Positions 60,139 through 64,000 of a DNA stretch of 64,000 nt are shown piece by piece. The DNA lies in assembly GCF_014190935.1 (NCBI RefSeq), contig NZ_JACHVV010000002.1, forward strand, positions 1,131,809 through 1,195,808, read 5' to 3'. Within the stretch, counting starts at the first letter, position 1. Each line of letters starts with the position of its first letter. Under the pieces are notes generated by a model. It did not search any database. It was not told the origin of the DNA and saw nothing but the letters and a program-made list of their open reading frames with translations. The stretch comes from Chryseomonas sp014190935. Lineage in GTDB: Bacteria > Pseudomonadota > Gammaproteobacteria > Pseudomonadales > Pseudomonadaceae. The position numbers were made by a program, and so were the translations under genes.

Positions 60139-61431
60139 TCAATGGCTCTTCTCGCCACCCGGCCCGATACTGGCGGGAGCCTCCACCACCAGTTCCTGCG
60201 GCACCTCGTCGATGCGCGGATCCAATGCCGCCGCCATCGGACTCACGGAATCCGGCATGGCCACGTGATGCAGCGGCGCCTCGTCCAGCCTGTGTTCGCC
60301 ACTGACGAAGCGGGGCTGCACGAAGACGATCAGGATCAACGCATAGGCCGAGGTCAGCACATAGAAGGTGCCGGGGCCGAAATGCTCCATGGCCGCACCG
60401 GCCAGCAGTGGTCCGATACAGGCACCGACGCCATAGGTGGTCAGCAGCATCGCCGACAACTCCACTCGCCGCTCGGGCTCGACGTGGTCGTTGGCGAAGG
60501 CCGTGGCCAGCGGATAGAGGGTGAACAGCAGCATCCCCGAGACGAAGCCCGCGGCCAGCAGCCAGGGATAGGGCAAGCTGATCAATCCCCACAGCGGTAC
60601 CGCCGCCAGGCACAGCAACACCGCATTGGCGCGGATCAGCTTGCAGCGATCGAGACGATCCGACAGCCAGCCCAGCGGCCACTGGGCGCAGAAGCCCGCG
60701 ACGATGCACAACCCCACATAGAAGCTCGACTGCGCCGTATCCAGGCCACTGCGACTGGCGAATACCGGCGCCAGGCCATAGAAGCCCCCCACCAGCAGAC
60801 CCGCGGTAAAGATGGTCACCAGCGACTGGGGCACCCGCTGCCAGAAGAAACGGATCTCCAGCGGCGCCGCCACCAGTTTGGCCGGGTGCACCCGGCGGGT
60901 CATGGCCAGGGGAATCAGGCAGGAGGCGAAGCAGATGGCGACCAGCAGCAGCGGCTTGTAGTCGAGTTGCGGATGCCAGGCCAGTAGCGCCTGACCGATC
61001 ACCAGCCCCAGATCCACCGCCACCATGTAGCCGGCGAACACCTTGCCGCGCTGATGATTCTCCGCCTGCTCGTTGAGCCAGCTCTCGATCACCATGTACT
61101 GATTCATCATCACCACGCCCATGACGAATCTCAGCGCGATCCAGACGTTCAGGTCGTCGATCAGAGCGTGAATGAGCACCGTGACCGTCGCCGCACCGGC
61201 GCAGGCCACGTAGGACCGGATATGGCCGACACTGGCGATCAGGCGATGACCGAACTTGCCACCGCAGACCAGTCCGAAGTAGTAGGCCGCCATCAGGGCG
61301 CCGGTCCACAGGTCCCCCGCCCCCTCGCCGGTAAGTCTCAGACCGATATAGGTGGTGAAGAGGCCGGAGCCGGCCAACATCAGAAGGGTGGCGAAATAGA
61401 GCGCGGGAAAGGTAACGAGAGGGCTGAACAT
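60139..61431 (-). CDS. MFS transporter, YcaD family
   Basis: A 430-residue, 12-helix transporter. The N-terminal half has AGSGLFTTYIGLRLTGEGAG, YYFGLVCGGKFGHRLIASVG, VMMNQYMVIESWLNEQAENH and RGKVFAGYMVAVDLGLVIGQ, typical of YcaD. A hydrophilic C-terminal tail of about 55 residues is not hydrophobic. Substrate unknown. It lies 99 bp after the DUF3301 gene. Confidence 0.87.
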   Translation of the reverse strand: MFSPLVTFPALYFATLLMLAGSGLFTTYIGLRLTGEGAGDLWTGALMAAYYFGLVCGGKFGHRLIASVGHIRSYVACAGAATVTVLIHALIDDLNVWIALRFVMGVVMMNQYMVIESWLNEQAENHQRGKVFAGYMVAVDLGLVIGQALLAWHPQLDYKPLLLVAICFASCLIPLAMTRRVHPAKLVAAPLEIRFFWQRVPQSLVTIFTAGLLVGGFYGLAPVFASRSGLDTAQSSFYVGLCIVAGFCAQWPLGWLSDRLDRCKLIRANAVLLCLAAVPLWGLISLPYPWLLAAGFVSGMLLFTLYPLATAFANDHVEPERRVELSAMLLTTYGVGACIGPLLAGAAMEHFGPGTFYVLTSAYALILIVFVQPRFVSGEHRLDEAPLHHVAMPDSVSPMAAALDPRIDEVPQELVVEAPASIGPGGEKSH

Positions 61432-61530
61432 CAGGGATCACATGAAAAGAAGCGGAAAGCCAAAACGGACCAGCCGGAGCTGATCGTCGGGACTACGGAA
61501 GGGATATCGGAAGGGAGATAGCGCCGGAGA

Positions 61531-61989
61531 TCACTCCGGCTCTTGGCGCCTGTTGGTCTCGGTACGCTGGCGCTGGCGCCACTGGTCCAGATAGACCACC
61601 TGGCCGTGCTCGGGCTTGGCCTGATAGGCAGGAGCCGAAGCCACCACCGAATCCGCCGCTGGACGTTCCACCTCGGGTACCACGAAGGGCGCGAACTCGA
61701 CCTTGGCCAGCGTCTTGCCGAACAGGGCCAGAGAGGCATCGAGCCGCTCCTCGCCGGTCACGGTGAATTCGAAGGCGAACAACCGCGCCAGGCGCTTGCG
61801 CCCCTTGGCATCGGCCAGCCAGCGAAAGCGGGAAAAGGCCACGGCGCCATCGAGCAGCATGACCTTGCGGCGACGACACTCCTGCTCGGCCAGCACCAGC
61901 GCCCGTTCGCGAATGCCGTGGGCGTGCCAGAACCACAGCCCAATGCCGACTGCGCCCAGCAACAGGCAGAGATTACCTAGCGTCAGCAT
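61531..61989 (-). CDS. DUF3301 membrane-anchored protein
   Basis: A 152-residue protein with one N-terminal helix (LTLGNLCLLLGAVGIGLWFW) and a cytoplasmic domain (ECRRRKVMLLDGAVAFSRFR, then FAFEFTVTGEERLDASLALF) of the DUF3301 family. The tail of about 50 residues is proline- and glutamine-rich. It is 28 bp after the SPOR-type stub on the same strand, so it is probably in the birA-coaX transcript. Confidence 0.84.
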   Translation of the reverse strand: MLTLGNLCLLLGAVGIGLWFWHAHGIRERALVLAEQECRRRKVMLLDGAVAFSRFRWLADAKGRKRLARLFAFEFTVTGEERLDASLALFGKTLAKVEFAPFVVPEVERPAADSVVASAPAYQAKPEHGQVVYLDQWRQRQRTETNRRQEPE

Positions 61990-62017
61990 CTTCGCTCCTC
62001 ATCGAAGGGTACCGCCG

Positions 62018-62197
62018 TCACTGACGCCGTGCAGCGTCACCAGATGCCGTCTCGTTCAACAGGCGAATGTTTTCACGCTCGCCTTTGTACAACGCCAGAG
62101 GGGCGATTTCCTTACCCAGCAACGGCACCTGCTGTTGGTGCCATATGTAGTAGAAAACGTTCAGTACCACCAATAGCAGAAACAACCAACGCATCAT
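62018..62197 (-). pseudogene. Shortened SPOR-family protein gene (only the membrane anchor region remains)
   Basis: A 59-residue frame that begins at the ATG overlapping the coaX stop (ATGA) and contains the membrane helix RWLFLLLVVLNVFYYIWHQ, then LLGKEIAPLALYKGERENI. In P. aeruginosa the gene at this place after coaX encodes a longer protein with a C-terminal SPOR (peptidoglycan-binding) domain, as I recall it. Here the frame stops after about 40 residues of periplasmic sequence, and only 28 bp separate it from the next gene, so the SPOR domain has been lost. It may still be translated as a short membrane peptide. A natural short form is the alternative. Confidence 0.65.
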
Positions 62198-62946
62198 TCG
62201 TTCTCGAGCGGACACGCCAAAGCCAATCCAGCAAACACCATATCGGGCACGATTCGCGCGCCCGGAACGACATGTTTGACCAGTTCCGCGTCACCCCCAG
62301 TCAGAAAGATCTCGCAGCCTTCGGCGAACATCTCCTGAGCCAGTTCGTACTGGGTACGGACGAATCCCTTGAGCATGTACAGACAACCACGCTCCACGGC
62401 CTCGCTGGTCGTGCGTCCCGGTGCCTCGTAGCGTTCACCACTGGCCCAATGTGGATCGTAGCGGATCCGACGGGTATGGGTCTGCAGTTCCCGACGCATC
62501 AACGGAATCCCCGGACAGATGAACCCTCCCTGATGCTCGCCCTGGGCGTCGACCAGATCGGCCGTGACCGCGGTGCCCAGATCTAGGACCACGCACGCCT
62601 TACCCTCGGCCAGCCGTACCGCGGCCAGGATCACCAGCCAGCGATCCATGCCCAGGCGCTGATAATCCCGATAGCCATTGCGCACGCCATTCCAGGCCTC
62701 GACCGGCACGGCCTGGTGACAGGGGATGCCGAAGGTCGCGATCAGCAGCTCCTTGAGCTGCTGGGTCTCTTCGTCGCTGCGCACACTGACCAGGCGACAA
62801 GCCGCCAGTGGCGGTGTATCCGGCTGGGACAACGCAGCCACCAGGGCATCGTCGCTGTCGACGATGCCCGTCGCGGCCACTTCGGCGCCGGCGGCGAGCA
62901 GCCGCCACTTGATCAGGCTGTTACCGCAATCGAGTTCAAGAATCAT
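62194..62946 (-). CDS. coaX: Type III pantothenate kinase CoaX
   Basis: A 250-residue cytoplasmic ATP-dependent kinase that phosphorylates pantothenate, the first step of coenzyme A synthesis. The N-terminal phosphate motif is LDCGNSLIKWR (4-14), the catalytic Asp101 lies in GMDRW, and LDLGTAVTAD and GGFICPGIPLM follow. Its 5' end overlaps birA by 11 bp and its 3' end overlaps the SPOR-type stub by 4 bp. The length is typical of the Pseudomonas enzyme. Confidence 0.95.
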   Translation of the reverse strand: MILELDCGNSLIKWRLLAAGAEVAATGIVDSDDALVAALSQPDTPPLAACRLVSVRSDEETQQLKELLIATFGIPCHQAVPVEAWNGVRNGYRDYQRLGMDRWLVILAAVRLAEGKACVVLDLGTAVTADLVDAQGEHQGGFICPGIPLMRRELQTHTRRIRYDPHWASGERYEAPGRTTSEAVERGCLYMLKGFVRTQYELAQEMFAEGCEIFLTGGDAELVKHVVPGARIVPDMVFAGLALACPLENE

Positions 62947-63880
62947 GATCTAGGCTCAGGCTCAATTCGCCACCGCTGAACGCCTGTGTCTGACCGTCTA
63001 CATGCATGAGGATAGCCCCATCTTCGGCAACTCCTGCCACTGTGCCCTGAATACAGCGAACCCCCGAAGACAGGGTTACCGCTCGACCTTGCCAGCCATG
63101 ATAACGCTCCCACTCGCCGCGCAGGGCGGCGAATCCGGCCTGGCGGTGAATCTGCCACAGGTTATCGACCTCCCTGAGTAGCAGGCTGGCAACCTGGTTG
63201 CGATCCTGCAGACCGCCCAGGGCTTCGGCCATTGAGATCCAGGGCTGATCGATGTTGTCGGCCAGACGCATGTTGACGTTGATACCGATGCCGATGATGG
63301 CCTGGCAGACGTCCTGTGGATCGCCCGACAATTCGATGAGGATGCCGGCCAGCTTGCGGCCACGCACCAGGACGTCGTTGGGCCACTTCAGGCAGGCATC
63401 CTCGACGCCCAGCTGTTGCAGCGTGCGGATGACCGCCAGGCCCATGGTCAGGCTCAGGGCCTGCAGCTTCTGGATCCCGCCCTGGCTGGAAACCACGGCG
63501 GTGAGATAGAGATTCTTGCCATAGGGACTGACCCACGCACGACCACGCCGGCCGCGGCCGGCCTGCTGATGTTCGGCCAGCAAGGCGAATGGAGGCACTT
63601 GCTGGTGCAGTCGACGTTGCGCTTCGGCATTGGTGGAATCGATGGAAGCCAGGACCGTTACCGGCCAGCCGCCCTCCCGGGCGATTCGCTCGGCATCGAG
63701 CAGCGACAGCGGCTCTTCCAGGCGGTAACCCCGGCCCGGCACCTTGAACACCTCGACGCCCAGGTCATCTTCCAGCGTCTTCAGTCGCTTCCAGATGGCA
63801 CTTCTGGAGACGCCCAAGGCCTCACCAAGCTCGACGCCGGAATGAAATTTTCCATCACTCAGCAATTTCAGCAACGGCAT
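62936..63880 (-). CDS. birA: Bifunctional biotin-protein ligase / biotin operon repressor BirA
   Basis: A 314-residue protein. The N-terminal winged helix (about 1-60, LKLLSDGKFHSGVELGEALG then SRSAIWKRLKTL) binds DNA. The catalytic domain makes biotinyl-AMP and transfers biotin to carboxylases (ASIDSTNAEAQRRLHQ; GRGRRGRAWVSP; CLKWPNDVLVRGRKLAGIL). The ATG at 63880 is preferred over an upstream in-frame ATG because GGAG lies 7 bases upstream and the winged helix starts right after it. Downstream of an rrn terminator; coaX overlaps. Confidence 0.95.
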   Translation of the reverse strand: MPLLKLLSDGKFHSGVELGEALGVSRSAIWKRLKTLEDDLGVEVFKVPGRGYRLEEPLSLLDAERIAREGGWPVTVLASIDSTNAEAQRRLHQQVPPFALLAEHQQAGRGRRGRAWVSPYGKNLYLTAVVSSQGGIQKLQALSLTMGLAVIRTLQQLGVEDACLKWPNDVLVRGRKLAGILIELSGDPQDVCQAIIGIGINVNMRLADNIDQPWISMAEALGGLQDRNQVASLLLREVDNLWQIHRQAGFAALRGEWERYHGWQGRAVTLSSGVRCIQGTVAGVAEDGAILMHVDGQTQAFSGGELSLSLDHDS

Positions 63881-63910
63881 TCCCGGACTCCGTTCGACTT
63901 TCTTCCGCCC

Positions 63911-63950
63911 CAAAGACAACACCCCCGTCAGAGTGAACTGAGCGGGGGTG
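63911..63950 (-). terminator. Intrinsic terminator after the rRNA operon
   Basis: On the minus strand CACCCCCG and CGGGGGTG form a stem, extended inward by TCAG/CTGA around TTCACT, and TTGTCTTTG follows. It lies 14 bp beyond the 5S 3' end and before birA. Confidence 0.85.
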
Positions 63951-63963
63951 CTGGGTGTTAGGC

Positions 63964-64000
63964 GCTTGACGATGACCTACTCTCACATGGGGAAACCCCA
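63964..64000 (-). rRNA. rrf: 5S ribosomal RNA, 3' end (5' part outside the window)
   Basis: The last 37 bases, read on the minus strand, give TGGGGTTTCCCCATGTGAGA, then GTAGGTCATCGTCAAGC, which is the 3' end of the 5S rRNA known in Pseudomonas. An rrn operon therefore lies to the right, transcribed leftward towards birA. In P. aeruginosa an rrn operon also precedes birA. Confidence 0.93.

Overview
The window is about 64 kb of high-GC, densely coded chromosome from a gammaproteobacterium, almost certainly a Pseudomonas. The basis is the birA-coaX pair beside a 5S rRNA gene, the cioAB-type oxidase, the BetT and LysP proteins, several small proteins that look Pseudomonas-specific, and Pseudomonas-like intergenic repeats. 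The P. oryzihabitans/psychrotolerans group would fit, but the species is a guess. No prophage, integrase, transposase, CRISPR array or tRNA was seen.

Left part (1-13.6 kb): a truncated DHA1 exporter, a LysR/EamA divergent pair, a GlxA-type AraC regulator divergent from the lysine permease lysP, a GntR regulator with two winged helices, the nucleoid protein NdpA, folA, and a two-gene membrane-protein/GTPase operon (DUF2868-DUF3482). Three kinds of repeat cluster here and just beyond: two 142-bp palindromic elements, a six-unit array of about 100-bp hairpins, and a giant imperfect inverted repeat of about 0.8 kb (14.8-15.6 kb).

Middle part (13.7-44 kb): a proline-iminopeptidase-like hydrolase; the cyanide-insensitive oxidase operon with a small CydX-like subunit; a chemoreceptor with a CRP/Vfr-type palindrome; a glucose-dehydrogenase-like SDR overlapping a GH15 glycosidase; a HepT-MntA toxin-antitoxin pair; BetT behind a BetI-type operator; two diguanylate cyclases and an HDOD protein; a sirtuin; an accessory FtsH; a DUF1704 metallopeptidase-like protein; a LysR/VOC pair; a Pit phosphate transporter; and ZapE.

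Right part (44-64 kb): a Bcr/CflA exporter with a divergent TetR repressor and a TtgR-type operator; a complete copper module (copZ, copA, cueR) around a 37-bp palindrome; rlmI; several small stress-type proteins (YgdI-like lipoprotein, DUF3140, DUF5872, and two proteins sharing a basic C-terminal module); an AsmA protein; a YbjJ-like exporter with a DeoR regulator; the cysteine exporter EamA; a secreted protein made of five tandem repeats; a YcaD-type MFS protein; and finally birA-coaX, a stub of a SPOR-family protein and the 3' end of a 5S rRNA gene with its terminator.

Most of the content is ordinary core and accessory metabolism. The least explained items are the secreted tandem-repeat protein, the DUF2868-GTPase operon, the accessory FtsH, the DUF1704 protein and the three structured repeat families.
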